Assembly (NCBI GenBank): GCA_964456445.1
Contig: CAYWBI010000010.1
Location: forward strand, 1 to 50,191
Direction: 5' to 3'
Source of the DNA: CAYWBI01 sp964456445
Lineage (GTDB): Bacteria; Calditrichota; Calditrichia; Calditrichales; J004
Length of the DNA: 50,191 bases
Part shown: positions 17,088-25,627 of the stretch, one piece after another
Position numbering within the stretch: the first letter of the stretch is position 1
Layout of the letters: each line of letters starts with the position of its first letter
Notes under the pieces: generated by a model
What the model was told of the DNA's origin: nothing
Seen by the model: only the letters and a program-made list of their open reading frames with translations
Databases searched by the model: none
Position numbers and translations under genes: made by a program

Positions 17088-19055
17088 ATGAGCAAACAGG
17101 AAAAACTTTTTCCCTTTGGACAGAAAACGGTTTGGCAGCCCAATCCGCAATGGATCGCCGAAAGCAATCTGCAAAAATTTATGGATCGTTGGGGCATCGG
17201 GGATTATGACACCTTGTATCAAAAGAGTATTGAGGATATCGCCTGGTTTTGGGATGCCGCCCTGCAAGACATGGGGATCGAATTTTACAAACCTTATCGA
17301 CAAATCGTTGACCAGAGCGACGGCCCTGAGTTCCCCCGCTGGTGCGTAGAGGCTGAAATGAACATCGTGCATAACTGTCTCGATAAATGGCAAAAGACGT
17401 CCGTGGCCAACACCCCCGCGTTAAAATACGAGGCCGAGGAAGGCGCCACCCGCAGCTATACCTACCGCGAGCTGTACCGGGAAGTAAACCGCTGCGCCAA
17501 CGGTTTGCGCGCGCTGGGCATAGGCAAAGGGGATGCGGTGGGGTTGTACATGCCCATGGTCCCGGAATTGGCCATTGCTTTTCTCGCCGTGGTTAAAATC
17601 GGTGCTGTTATCCTGCCGCTGTTCAGCGGATACGGCGCCGCGGCCATCGCCTCCCGGCTGCAGGATGGCGGGGCAAAAGCGGTTTTCAGCGCCGATGGCT
17701 TTTTCCGCCGGGGCAAAATTATCCCGATGAAGGAAATGCTGGACGAGGCCTTAAAATCCTGCCCGCAGGTGCAAAAGGTGATCGTTGCCAAACGCGCCTC
17801 ACGCGCCGCTTGCCCGATGATACCCGTCCGCGACCTGACCTGGGAAAGCTTTATTGACGGGATGTCCGACCGGGCCGAAACCGAACGTACTTCCGCGGAA
17901 GATATCTGCATGATCATTTACACCAGCGGTACCAGCGGCAACCCCAAGGGCGCGGTGCATACCCATTGCGGTTTTCCCTTAAAAGGCGCGCAGGATATGC
18001 ATCATGCCATGGATCTTAAACGCGGCGAAACCCTGTATTGGATGACCGACATGGGCTGGATGATGGGCCCTTGGGAGGTGTTTGGCGCGCTTACTCTTGG
18101 CGCCTCGATGGTTTTTTACGACGGCGCGCCGGATGTGCCCGACGCCGGACGGCTGTGGCAAATGGTGCAACAACACGGCGTCACCCATCTCGGTGTTTCC
18201 CCCACGCTTATCCGCGCCCTGCAAAGCCACGGGACGGACTTTGTGAAAAAATATGATCTTTCTTCGCTGCGCATGATCGGTTCCACCGGCAGCCCATGGG
18301 ACCCGGATTCCTGGAATTGGCTTTTTAGCCAGGTGCTGGAAAGCCGCAAGCCGATCTTTAATTACTCGGGCGGAACGGAGATCAGCGGCGGCATTTTATG
18401 CGGCAACTTTTTTAAACCGCTCAAACCCTGCGCCTTTTCCGGACCTGTGCCCGGTATGGCCGCCGAAGTGGTGGACGAAAACGGCGGCCCCCTGCGCGAA
18501 GCCGTCGGTGAGCTGGTGATCCGTCAGCCGTGGATCGGTATGACGCGTGGTTTTTGGCACGATGAAGAACGCTATCTGGAAAGTTACTGGCGGCGTTTCC
18601 CGGGGATTTGGCATCATGGTGATTTTGCGGCCATCGACGCCGACGGTTTGTGGTATATCCTGGGGCGTAGCGACGATACCATCAAGGTGTCCGGCAAACG
18701 GCTGGGACCGGCGGAGGTGGAATCGCTGCTGAACGCCCATCCGGCGGTTTTGGAATCCGCCGCCATTGCCGTGCCGCACCCGGTTAAAGACAATGAGGTG
18801 GTGGGCTTCTGTGTGCTAAAAGCAGGCAGGGAAGATTCGGAAGAATTACGCACGGAACTGACGCAACGGGTCATCGGCGGTTTGGGCAAGGCGTTAAAAC
18901 CGAAGGCCGTCCTCTTTATCGGGGCGCTGCCCAAAACGCGTAACGCCAAGGTGATGCGCCGCGTTGTGCGCAGCGTGTATCTCGGTTTGCCCACAGGCGA
19001 TTTATCCAGCCTCGAAAACCCGGCCACGTTGGACGCCATACGGGATGCAAGATAA
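17088..19055 (+). CDS. AMP-forming acyl-CoA synthetase (acetyl/propionyl-CoA synthetase-like)
   Basis: This enzyme activates a carboxylic acid to its CoA thioester through an acyl-adenylate. The 655-residue protein has the family P-loop YTSGTSGNPKGAVH (about residues 277-290), the YSGGTEISGG adenylate-binding segment, the hinge GRSDDTIKVSGKRLGPAEVE, and the catalytic A10 lysine in KTRNAKVMRR (about K621). The length and N-terminal domain resemble acetyl-CoA/acetoacetyl-CoA synthetases rather than long-chain enzymes. The start ATG 17088 has AGGA eight bases upstream; an upstream TTG at 17046 is less likely. It stands alone, with about 270 bases of repeat-containing spacer before it. Confidence 0.87.
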   Translation: MSKQEKLFPFGQKTVWQPNPQWIAESNLQKFMDRWGIGDYDTLYQKSIEDIAWFWDAALQDMGIEFYKPYRQIVDQSDGPEFPRWCVEAEMNIVHNCLDKWQKTSVANTPALKYEAEEGATRSYTYRELYREVNRCANGLRALGIGKGDAVGLYMPMVPELAIAFLAVVKIGAVILPLFSGYGAAAIASRLQDGGAKAVFSADGFFRRGKIIPMKEMLDEALKSCPQVQKVIVAKRASRAACPMIPVRDLTWESFIDGMSDRAETERTSAEDICMIIYTSGTSGNPKGAVHTHCGFPLKGAQDMHHAMDLKRGETLYWMTDMGWMMGPWEVFGALTLGASMVFYDGAPDVPDAGRLWQMVQQHGVTHLGVSPTLIRALQSHGTDFVKKYDLSSLRMIGSTGSPWDPDSWNWLFSQVLESRKPIFNYSGGTEISGGILCGNFFKPLKPCAFSGPVPGMAAEVVDENGGPLREAVGELVIRQPWIGMTRGFWHDEERYLESYWRRFPGIWHHGDFAAIDADGLWYILGRSDDTIKVSGKRLGPAEVESLLNAHPAVLESAAIAVPHPVKDNEVVGFCVLKAGREDSEELRTELTQRVIGGLGKALKPKAVLFIGALPKTRNAKVMRRVVRSVYLGLPTGDLSSLENPATLDAIRDAR

Positions 19056-19232
19056 AAATTATTAGGGCGGACAGCCTTGAATCAAAACCGCTGTTTACCC
19101 GATTCTAAAAAACCGGGAATCTATTTGGGAAACGGTCAAACCACCATTCTTCAAAGTCTATAAATAAATTGCATCAAATCATTTTAAAAAGTAATCTGTG
19201 CTTTGATGTGAAAACACAGACAGGAAATATTG

Positions 19233-19559
19233 ATGCCGCGGTACAAAAAACATATTTTTATCTGTGAGAACCTGCGCCCGGCGGATTCGCCCAAGGGCTC
19301 TTGTTCACGCAAAGGCGGAACGGAGCTCAAAAGCGTTCTTAAAAAAAAGATGGCGGCCAAAGGGTTACACAAAACCTACCGTATCAACAGCGCCGGATGT
19401 CTTGGGGCATGTGAACATGGCGCTTCCATGGTCATTTATCCGGATGGTGTATGGTATGGTCATGTTACCGCAGACGATCTGGATGAGATTATCGGGACAT
19501 CCATACTGGATGATAAAATAATCTATCGTCTGGAAATAAAAGAACCCAAAGATGCATAA
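19233..19559 (+). CDS. Thioredoxin-like [2Fe-2S] ferredoxin
   Basis: This 108-residue protein belongs to the thioredoxin-fold [2Fe-2S] ferredoxin family. Four cysteines match the cluster ligands: C11 in HIFICENL, the cysteine in GSCSRKGG, and the pair in SAGCLGACEHG, followed by the typical MVIYPDGVWYGHVTADD strand. The ATG at 19233 follows AGGAAA. Its final codons overlap the start of the YgfZ-like gene by eight bases, so the two are translationally coupled. YgfZ proteins support iron-sulfur enzyme maturation, so a joint role in Fe-S metabolism fits the pairing, though this is inference. Confidence 0.88.
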   Translation: MPRYKKHIFICENLRPADSPKGSCSRKGGTELKSVLKKKMAAKGLHKTYRINSAGCLGACEHGASMVIYPDGVWYGHVTADDLDEIIGTSILDDKIIYRLEIKEPKDA

Positions 19560-20637
19560 ACTTCCTTTAAATGATTTCCACGAATCTATGAACGCCCGCT
19601 TTATCGATGTCCGGGGCTGGCATATCCCGGCGGTGTATGATGATGTGTTAAAGGAACTGGACGTGGCACAAAATAGAGTGGCGCTTCTGGACCGGAGCTA
19701 TCTGTGCAAAATAAAACTTATCGGGGAGGACGCCACCGACCTGATCAATCGTATTTCCACCAATGATATGGCGCTTTTGGCAATGGGCAGCATGGTGGAC
19801 ACGGTTTTTTGTACGCCCAAGGGACGTATCATCGACTATTGCCGGGCGCTTTTTTACGAAGAGCAGTTTATGCTTATCTCCAGCTATATCGAGTGCACCC
19901 ATCTTGTGGATTGGATCAATCGTTTTATTATATTGGAAGACGTGGAGATTGAAGACGTCAGTACGGAATATTTGTGGCTGACCCTGATCGGGCCGGATTC
20001 CCGCGCCTTTGTTCAGGATTTATGTGGCAACGAAGTCAATGACCGGGACGAAACCATCTGGATAAAAAAGGAGAACGTTGTTTTTCCGGCCTTGTTGAAC
20101 AATAACTTTAAACAACCCGCTTATAATTTTCTGTTGCCCAACACACCCGGAATTGAAATATTCAAATGGCTGACCGAACAGCTGCGTGGCTACAGCGGTT
20201 CATTGATCGGGGATCATGCCTTTCAAATTGCGCGTGTGGAAAGCGGTATGCCCGAGTGGGGCAGTGAGCTGACTGAGAAATATAACCCGCACGAAGCCCG
20301 TCTTATCCATGCGGTGAGTTTTACAAAGGGCTGTTACACCGGTCAGGAAATCATCGCCCGTTTGGATACATACGACAAAGTACAAAAATACCTGATGATC
20401 GTTGATCTTAGCGAGCAGCTTTTTGCCGAGCCCCCTTTCGACGTCTTTTATGATGATGAAAATATCGGCACCCTGACGAGTTATGCCTATAACCCGCTTA
20501 CCAAAAACAGTATCGGTCTGGCCTATATCAAAAAACATTATTGTGTCGCCGATTTTGATATCGATATCGAAGTGAACGTCAAGGGGCATCTGATCAGCGC
20601 CAAATTGCGTATTCCGCCCAACCATGATTTGGAATAA
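19552..20637 (+). CDS. ygfZ: YgfZ/GcvT-family folate-binding protein
   Basis: This 361-residue protein has the aminomethyltransferase (GcvT) fold. Its diagnostic motif KGCYTGQEIIARL (about residues 260-272) is the YgfZ signature K-G-C-Y-x-G-Q-E, with the conserved cysteine. YgfZ binds tetrahydrofolate and helps build or repair certain iron-sulfur enzymes. There is no GcvH or GcvP nearby, so a glycine-cleavage role is unlikely. It overlaps the preceding ferredoxin gene by eight bases. The N-terminus, with MNARFIDVRGWHIPAVYDDV and LLDRSYLCKIKLIGEDATDL, also follows the GcvT/YgfZ pattern. Confidence 0.86.
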   Translation: MHKLPLNDFHESMNARFIDVRGWHIPAVYDDVLKELDVAQNRVALLDRSYLCKIKLIGEDATDLINRISTNDMALLAMGSMVDTVFCTPKGRIIDYCRALFYEEQFMLISSYIECTHLVDWINRFIILEDVEIEDVSTEYLWLTLIGPDSRAFVQDLCGNEVNDRDETIWIKKENVVFPALLNNNFKQPAYNFLLPNTPGIEIFKWLTEQLRGYSGSLIGDHAFQIARVESGMPEWGSELTEKYNPHEARLIHAVSFTKGCYTGQEIIARLDTYDKVQKYLMIVDLSEQLFAEPPFDVFYDDENIGTLTSYAYNPLTKNSIGLAYIKKHYCVADFDIDIEVNVKGHLISAKLRIPPNHDLE

Positions 20638-20654
20638 ACAGCACAGGATTTAAT

Positions 20655-20975
20655 ATGCTTGCCCAAACCCCGGCTCCGCCTTACTACGTCGTTATTTTTA
20701 CATCGACCCGCAGCGAAAAAGAAAACGGATATTCCCGGATGGCCGATAAAATGCGGGCCCTTGCCGCGAAGCAAAAGGGTTTTTTTGGCCTCGAATCCGC
20801 GCGGGAAGAAATTGGAATAACGGTTTCATATTGGAAAGATCTAGAATCGATAAAGGCCTGGAAGGAACATGCGGCACATCTTGAAGCACAGCACAAGGGG
20901 AAAATGGAGTGGTACCGGGGCTATACGGTACGGATCGCCAGGGTCGAAAAGGCCTATGGGTTTGAGAATGGTTGA
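20655..20975 (+). CDS. Antibiotic biosynthesis monooxygenase (ABM) domain protein
   Basis: This 106-residue protein is a single ABM-type alpha+beta barrel. The segments YYVVIFTSTRSE, MRALAAKQKGFFGLESAREE, ITVSYWKDLESIKAWKEHAA and YRGYTVRIARVEKAYGF match the family's beta-alpha-beta plan. Members include small oxygenases and haem-degrading enzymes, but most such stand-alone genes have no known substrate. The start lies 17 bases after the YgfZ stop, so it may be in the same transcript. Confidence 0.82.
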   Translation: MLAQTPAPPYYVVIFTSTRSEKENGYSRMADKMRALAAKQKGFFGLESAREEIGITVSYWKDLESIKAWKEHAAHLEAQHKGKMEWYRGYTVRIARVEKAYGFENG

Positions 20976-21074
20976 CAATCAGCTTTAACCGGCGATGCAT
21001 CAAACGAATAATCCATTCAATGCATCTTCCCCTTATAGAAAAACACGTATCCACGCAAAAACAAAAAAGAGAAT

Positions 21075-21830
21075 ATGGGCAATAAAAATCTATTAATCCC
21101 TCTGGCAAAATACGGAAGCGATCCCAGCGAAGTCGCCATTCCCGCCCTTTTGCAGGCGCAAAAAGGCTTCACCGTTGTATTTGCAACCCCCGAGGGCCAA
21201 AAGGCCACAGTGGACCCGGTTATGCTGACCGGTAAAACGCTGGGGATAACAAAATCCCTTTTAATGGCCCGGCAGGATGCCGTGGAAGCCTATGCCCGGG
21301 TGGAGAAGATGGAATCGTTTCGGCAACCATTAATGTACAAGGATCTCCGTTGCGGGGATTTCGACGGACTGCTTTTGCCCGGCGGGCACGATAAAAGAAT
21401 CCGTGAATATCTGGAGTCGGAAGTTTTACAGGGGGTAACCGTTGATTTTTTTAAACAAGGGAAGCCGGTCGGCGCCATTTGCCATGGTGTCTTGTTGGCG
21501 GCAAGAAGCAAAGACCCGGCGACGGGGAAATCCGTTCTTTATGATTACAAGACAACCGCCCTGTTAAAATCGCAGGAGCTGGCCGCCTACAATTTGACCC
21601 GGCTTTGGCTGGGCGACTACTATCTTACCTATCCCGGTTTGACGGTGGAGGATGAGGTAAAAAGCCTGTTGGCCGAGGACAACAACTTTGTCCCCGGTCC
21701 CAAACCGGTATTTCGGGACAGCCCACGGTCCTTAAAACGGGGCTTTGCCCTGCAAGACCGCAATTATGTTTCCGCCCGCTGGCCCGGCGATGTATATAAT
21801 TTTGCCCGGCGGTTCATGGAACTGTTTTAA
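21075..21830 (+). CDS. DJ-1/PfpI family protein (class I glutamine amidotransferase-like)
   Basis: This 251-residue protein has the DJ-1/PfpI fold. The nucleophile elbow is VGAICHGVLLAARS (cysteine near residue 138, followed by His), and FDGLLLPGGHDKRIREYL holds the conserved glycine pair. Its length and the C-terminal segment resemble the larger Hsp31-like members, which act as chaperones or deglycating enzymes; the exact reaction cannot be told. It is the last gene of normal base composition before the AT-rich island that begins 12 bases after its stop. Confidence 0.82.
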   Translation: MGNKNLLIPLAKYGSDPSEVAIPALLQAQKGFTVVFATPEGQKATVDPVMLTGKTLGITKSLLMARQDAVEAYARVEKMESFRQPLMYKDLRCGDFDGLLLPGGHDKRIREYLESEVLQGVTVDFFKQGKPVGAICHGVLLAARSKDPATGKSVLYDYKTTALLKSQELAAYNLTRLWLGDYYLTYPGLTVEDEVKSLLAEDNNFVPGPKPVFRDSPRSLKRGFALQDRNYVSARWPGDVYNFARRFMELF

Positions 21831-21842
21831 GCGGATATAAAA

Positions 21843-22658
21843 ATGAATAGCATAAAAATTAACGATATTCTTAAGATTGACAATTTAGATAACGTAAAAA
21901 TCAGATTTAATTTGATGTTTGAGCAAAATTGGAATCCAATTGAAATATTTAAGAATGGAGATATACAAATAATGCTTAACGGTCAATATTGGAATTACAA
22001 TAAAAGAAAGTCTTATAAAAACGGACAAATCACAGTTGGATTAGTAAGGATTAAACCAAAAGAGAATTTGTGGTTGTTGTTTCATATTGGTAGAATAACC
22101 AAAGATTTGAATATTCAAAACGGTGTTGGATATGAATATGAAACTTTGCCAGACTATGAAAAGTATTTTGGACGACTAATTATAAAATTTGATAATAAAG
22201 CACAGACAATGATTCGAAATGCTGAATCGGTAATTAATGACTGTGAAGTCTCTCAAATTTTGCCTGACACATTTGACAATGACTTATTTCCAGGCTATGA
22301 AAAAGTGAATATATCGTGGGACGAAATGAATAGAGTTTGGGAAAAGGACAATTGGAAAACAGCTCTTCAAAATCAAAAAGGGGTTTATTTGCTGACAGAC
22401 ATATCGAACGGGAAAAAATATGTTGGTTCGGCATATGGAGAAAATATGATTTTAGGACGTTGGAGAGCTTACGTTAAGACAGGACACGGTGGAAACGTTG
22501 GGCTAAAACCATTGACTTTTGACCACATAAAGCAGAATTTCAGATACTCTATACTTGATATTTACAAATCAACAACTGACGACCAAATAATTATCGAAAG
22601 AGAAAGTTGGTGGAAAGAAGTATTACAAAGTAGAAAATTTGGATACAATGAAAATTGA
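21843..22658 (+). CDS. GIY-YIG nuclease-domain protein
   Basis: This 271-residue protein has a GIY-YIG nuclease domain in its C-terminal third. KGVYLLTDISNGKKYVGSAY carries the two tyrosine motifs, LGRWRAY supplies the conserved arginine, and IIERESWWKEVL the glutamate. The N-terminal about 170 residues are not recognised and may recognise the target. The gene is clearly richer in A+T than the genes to its left and begins only 12 bases after the PfpI stop. GIY-YIG nucleases occur in mobile and defence settings. An attC-like palindrome follows at 22686-22819. Confidence 0.83.
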   Translation: MNSIKINDILKIDNLDNVKIRFNLMFEQNWNPIEIFKNGDIQIMLNGQYWNYNKRKSYKNGQITVGLVRIKPKENLWLLFHIGRITKDLNIQNGVGYEYETLPDYEKYFGRLIIKFDNKAQTMIRNAESVINDCEVSQILPDTFDNDLFPGYEKVNISWDEMNRVWEKDNWKTALQNQKGVYLLTDISNGKKYVGSAYGENMILGRWRAYVKTGHGGNVGLKPLTFDHIKQNFRYSILDIYKSTTDDQIIIERESWWKEVLQSRKFGYNEN

Positions 22659-22685
22659 TAGAGAAAATGAAAGAGAATGAACCCC

Positions 22686-22819
22686 AGCACATAACAATGT
22701 ATGTAAAAAATAAGCGAGACCGTAGTAATATCAAGGTTTGTAGTCTGTTTGAACTTTCTTGTAAGTTAAAAGATTTGTGCTTAGAAATCGCTTACTTTTC
22801 ATATACTTAACGTTGGGCG
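22686..22819. repeat. Imperfect palindrome resembling an attC site
   Basis: The left end AGCACATAACAATGTATGTA, continuing AAAAATAAGCGA, pairs imperfectly with the right end TCGCTTACTTTTCATATACT, continuing TAACGTTGGGC, around a central region of about 70 bases. The right end contains GTTGGGC, which fits the integron core GTTRRRY; the left ACATAAC fits its complement RYYYAAC with one mismatch. Size (134 bases) and position just downstream of a gene suit an integron cassette site. No integrase is present in the window. Confidence 0.45.
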
Positions 22820-22870
22820 TCATTCGGAAAAAACCAACCCTTCTGAATTTAAAGAAGATAATTAATTGCC

Positions 22871-24343
22871 ATGGCAAAAAAGAAATATGAAATAGGAAAG
22901 AAATATACGCCACATCAGTTAATGGAATTGGCAATTCAATTGATGTATGATTCTATTCCTGAACACACAGATAGGGCAGACCCAAAAGTTGGCGCTGTGC
23001 TGGCAAAAGAAAATGGCACATTGGTTAATACTGCTTATAGAGGCGAATTAAGGCAAGGCGACCATGCTGAATTTACTGTATTAGAACGGAAGCACAGAAC
23101 GGACAAATTGGATGACATGGTGATTTATGCAACATTAGAACCTTGTGCCCCCAAAGCAAGAAGTATTACTAAGTTGGGGTGTGCTGAAAGGATTGTAAAT
23201 GCAAGGATCAAAAAGGCTTATATCGGCATAGAGGACCCCGATCCCAAAGTAAAAGGAAATGGAATAGCGTATTTGTTAGATAATAAAATTGAAATTGACT
23301 TTTTTGATAAGGATTTGCAAGAAGAGATACTTCGAGCCAATGAGCAATTTTTGTCTGAGGCTGCTGACAGAGCTAAGCTGGCAGAACAAGAAGAGTTAGA
23401 ACCCGCCTTCACCGAACTGGATAAATCACTGGACAATTACAACTTAAAAGATTTTTCTACAGATGCCTTGGAAAAATTCAAAGAAAAACTACAACTAAGT
23501 TATCCGGTTGATTCTAAAGACTTCAGGAGTGTGCTGCATAAATGGAACTTCCTAAGAATTGACAAGAATACTAATACCACACACCCTACAGGTTTGGGTA
23601 TTTTATTGTTTGGAAAGAATCCACAGATAAAGTATCCGCAATCATTAGTGAAGTTTACAGTAAATACTAAAAATGAAGACAATCCCAAAATCCTGGACTT
23701 TGATGGTCCGCTCGTGTTGATTCCTGAAAAAATCGAATCATATCTTGAAATCAACTTCCCAAAGGTAATTGACCGCTCATCATTTACACGCAAGGGAACC
23801 AATGAGATTTACTTCGAGGTGCTTCGGGAAGTAATTATCAATGCCATTGTTCATCGAAACTATTCAATTGAGCAAGCTAATATCAATATAAAAATTGATG
23901 ATGAGAAGATATTAATCGAAAGTCCTGGTAAGCCGCTGATAGCTTTGGAGAAGCTTCAAGATTTTACAGCACCGACCTTTAGCGTTAATCCGAAGATTGC
24001 CAATGTATTTTATCAGATGAAGTTCATTGAAAAACGGAATATTGGAATGGAGGAACTTCGTCAATATTCGGAAATAATGGGGGTTAATAAACCATCCATT
24101 GAATACAATGAGCCTTATTTACAGGTAAAACTTTGGAAAAGGTCTGAAACTAAACTGGAACCTACCAGAGATGATATTATAGAGTTTCTAAGAGTAAAGG
24201 GTAAAGTGTCTTCCGGTGATTATGCTGCCAAGTTTGGAGGCTCTACTAAGACTGCTTCAAGGCATCTTAATGAACTTGTTAATGAAGGGGTTTTAGAACG
24301 GGAAGGAGAAAAGAAAGGAACTAAATACTTTTTAAAGAAATAA
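22871..24343 (+). CDS. RibD-like deaminase fused to HATPase_c_4/winged-helix regulator
   Basis: This 490-residue protein joins two modules rarely seen together. Residues 1-160 form a deaminase close to the pyrimidine deaminase of RibD: H65-A-E67, then TLEPC (C92) and C104, and IGIEDPDPKVKGNGIAYL. Residues about 195-425 match the COG2865 regulator body: LGILLFGKNPQ, YFEVLREVIINAIVHRNYS (ATP-binding N-box, E320/N324) and SPGKP. Residues 432-488 are a winged helix. In COG2865 proteins the N-terminus is usually an AlbA_2/Schlafen domain; here a deaminase takes that place. A role in nucleotide-based defence or sensing is inference. The gene is AT-rich and lies between two attC-like palindromes. 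The start lacks a strong ribosome site. Confidence 0.82.
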   Translation: MAKKKYEIGKKYTPHQLMELAIQLMYDSIPEHTDRADPKVGAVLAKENGTLVNTAYRGELRQGDHAEFTVLERKHRTDKLDDMVIYATLEPCAPKARSITKLGCAERIVNARIKKAYIGIEDPDPKVKGNGIAYLLDNKIEIDFFDKDLQEEILRANEQFLSEAADRAKLAEQEELEPAFTELDKSLDNYNLKDFSTDALEKFKEKLQLSYPVDSKDFRSVLHKWNFLRIDKNTNTTHPTGLGILLFGKNPQIKYPQSLVKFTVNTKNEDNPKILDFDGPLVLIPEKIESYLEINFPKVIDRSSFTRKGTNEIYFEVLREVIINAIVHRNYSIEQANINIKIDDEKILIESPGKPLIALEKLQDFTAPTFSVNPKIANVFYQMKFIEKRNIGMEELRQYSEIMGVNKPSIEYNEPYLQVKLWKRSETKLEPTRDDIIEFLRVKGKVSSGDYAAKFGGSTKTASRHLNELVNEGVLEREGEKKGTKYFLKK

Positions 24344-24362
24344 CAGACAAAATAATATTTGT

Positions 24363-24435
24363 GTCCGTTATAATAATAATAATAAATGCCAAGGATGGTT
24401 TTATCGGACATTATAACGGACGTGTCCGATATAAT
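24363..24435. promoter_or_regulatory. Near-perfect palindrome and half-site after the deaminase fusion
   Basis: ATTATAACGGAC at 24410-24421 and GTCCGATATAAT at 24424-24435 form an inverted repeat with one mismatch around GT. A third copy, GTCCGTTATAAT, lies at 24363-24374. It could be an operator for the winged-helix protein just upstream. Alternatively, read as codons (TCG GAC ATT ATA ACG GAC GTG TCC GAT ATA ATG) it spells SDIITDVSDIM, like the repetitive linker of COG2865 proteins, so it may be a relic of a second such gene. Confidence 0.4.
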
Positions 24436-24506
24436 GCTGTAATGAGTGAAGATGAATATGAGAAACGAACTAATGAAAATGGACGAAACGAAAAACAAGG
24501 CACGAA

Positions 24507-24724
24507 AGCACAACAAGGGGTATAGTGCATGGCTTCCTATCGTTTGCCACGAAACCATACACAATCACGCTAGTGTTTATCCGGTTAGTTTATTAAAGGG
24601 CTTAACCAAGTAACGCATCAGAAAAACTTTACGGAAATTTATTAAACTGCAGAAGGATATTGGAATCGTAAAAATCATAGCCGCAACATTTTTACATTTG
24701 ATTGGCAGCCATTAGCAGTACATG
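24507..24724. repeat. Imperfect palindrome before the third island gene
   Basis: The left end AGCACAACAAGGGGTATAGT, continuing GCATGGCTTCC, pairs imperfectly with GGCAGCCATTAGCAGTACATGG at the right, about 150 bases later. The left core resembles AGCACATAACA at 22686. The right end lacks a clear GTTRRRY core, so it is a weaker attC candidate. The next gene starts at 24733. No gene is convincing between 24344 and 24732. Confidence 0.3.
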
Positions 24725-24732
24725 GATAAAAT

Positions 24733-25398
24733 ATGAATGACGACCATAAAGAAATAATTATTGGATTAATTAGATCAATTTCGGCTTCATTTCCAGTATT
24801 TTCTTCTGTTGCTCAGGCATGGAATGAAATTGAGAGTCATTATTACAAAAAGAGAATTGAAGAATTCTTCTCACAATTTGAATCAGAACTTTCAAAAGTA
24901 AAATCAAGATTAAATGAAATTGAAAATCAGTATAACCAAGATGAAGTTATTGAGCTTATTCAAAAAAGTGTCTCATTAGCTAAAGAAACATCGAATCCAG
25001 ATAAAAGAGAGTTCTTTCCTAAACTGTTGACTTCATCGATAATTAATCCAGAACAGATAGATCACGAATCAAAATTAAATTTTATTAACTCATTAGATTT
25101 TTTGTCAATAATGGATATTCAAATATTGAACCTATTCAAACCAAATATATCAACTAGAATAACAAAAATTATTGAACACTTTGGAATTAACAGTAATGAT
25201 CATAATAAGCTTAGTACTTTAATCACATCATTAACAAAACTTGAATCTCGGGGCTTAATAGGTGAAAGTGATAATCCAGGCACAGAATCATATGCAGGAT
25301 TTGGAACTCCAGACCATTGGACAAATAGATGGCAAGATAAACATTATGAAATAATGCCTAATGGAATAAGTTTTCTTGCATATTTAAGTTTAGTGTAA
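24733..25398 (+). CDS. Hypothetical protein, possibly Abi-alpha-like
   Basis: This 221-residue, AT-rich, soluble protein is not securely recognised. The N-terminal part has a helical segment ending YYKKRIEEFFSQFESELSKV, followed by charged coiled-coil sequence, then KREFFPKLLTSSIINPEQ, a helical middle and a C-terminal LESRGLIGESD plus IMPNGISFLAYLSL segment. This order is reminiscent of Abi-alpha (DUF4393) abortive-infection proteins, but I hold that loosely. It lies in the same low-GC island as a GIY-YIG nuclease and a deaminase fusion, which supports a defence-type setting. Confidence 0.5.
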   Translation: MNDDHKEIIIGLIRSISASFPVFSSVAQAWNEIESHYYKKRIEEFFSQFESELSKVKSRLNEIENQYNQDEVIELIQKSVSLAKETSNPDKREFFPKLLTSSIINPEQIDHESKLNFINSLDFLSIMDIQILNLFKPNISTRITKIIEHFGINSNDHNKLSTLITSLTKLESRGLIGESDNPGTESYAGFGTPDHWTNRWQDKHYEIMPNGISFLAYLSLV

Positions 25399-25410
25399 AC
25401 TAATTGTACT

Positions 25411-25484
25411 GCCAACACAGGTATCAAGGTAAGCCTTCACGCAAATGATGAGCTCACATCGTGAAGGATTTTCCTGCGTTCGGT
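25411..25484. repeat. Two-stem palindrome resembling an attC site
   Basis: AACACAGG pairs with CCTGCGTT (one mismatch) as an outer stem and CCTTCACG pairs with CGTGAAGG as an inner stem. The two stems are separated by unequal unpaired stretches (TATCAAGGTAAG on one side, ATTTT on the other). Two short stems with an asymmetric spacer and a terminal loop are the layout of integron attC sites. The right core GTTCGGT fits GTTRRRY with one mismatch. The AT-rich island ends here. Confidence 0.4.
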
Positions 25485-25627
25485 CACCTTATATCAGCCA
25501 TTTTAAGCAATGGTTATAAAACCGGTTTGGGGTTGGGCCCCGCTTTAAAATATTTCATAAAAGCCCTTTACTTAAAAAGTCAACGGCCCTAATTTTAGCG
25601 CTTTCCCAAAAAACGAAGAGGAACCCC

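Noticed and set aside
24361..24525. A 54-codon open frame from GTG after the deaminase fusion
   Set aside because: It has a low-complexity start (five isoleucines from ATA repeats), no ribosome site and no recognisable similarity.
21843..25484. CRISPR array or transposon as the reason for the AT-rich island
   Set aside because: No regularly spaced identical repeats, transposase or terminal inverted repeats were found.
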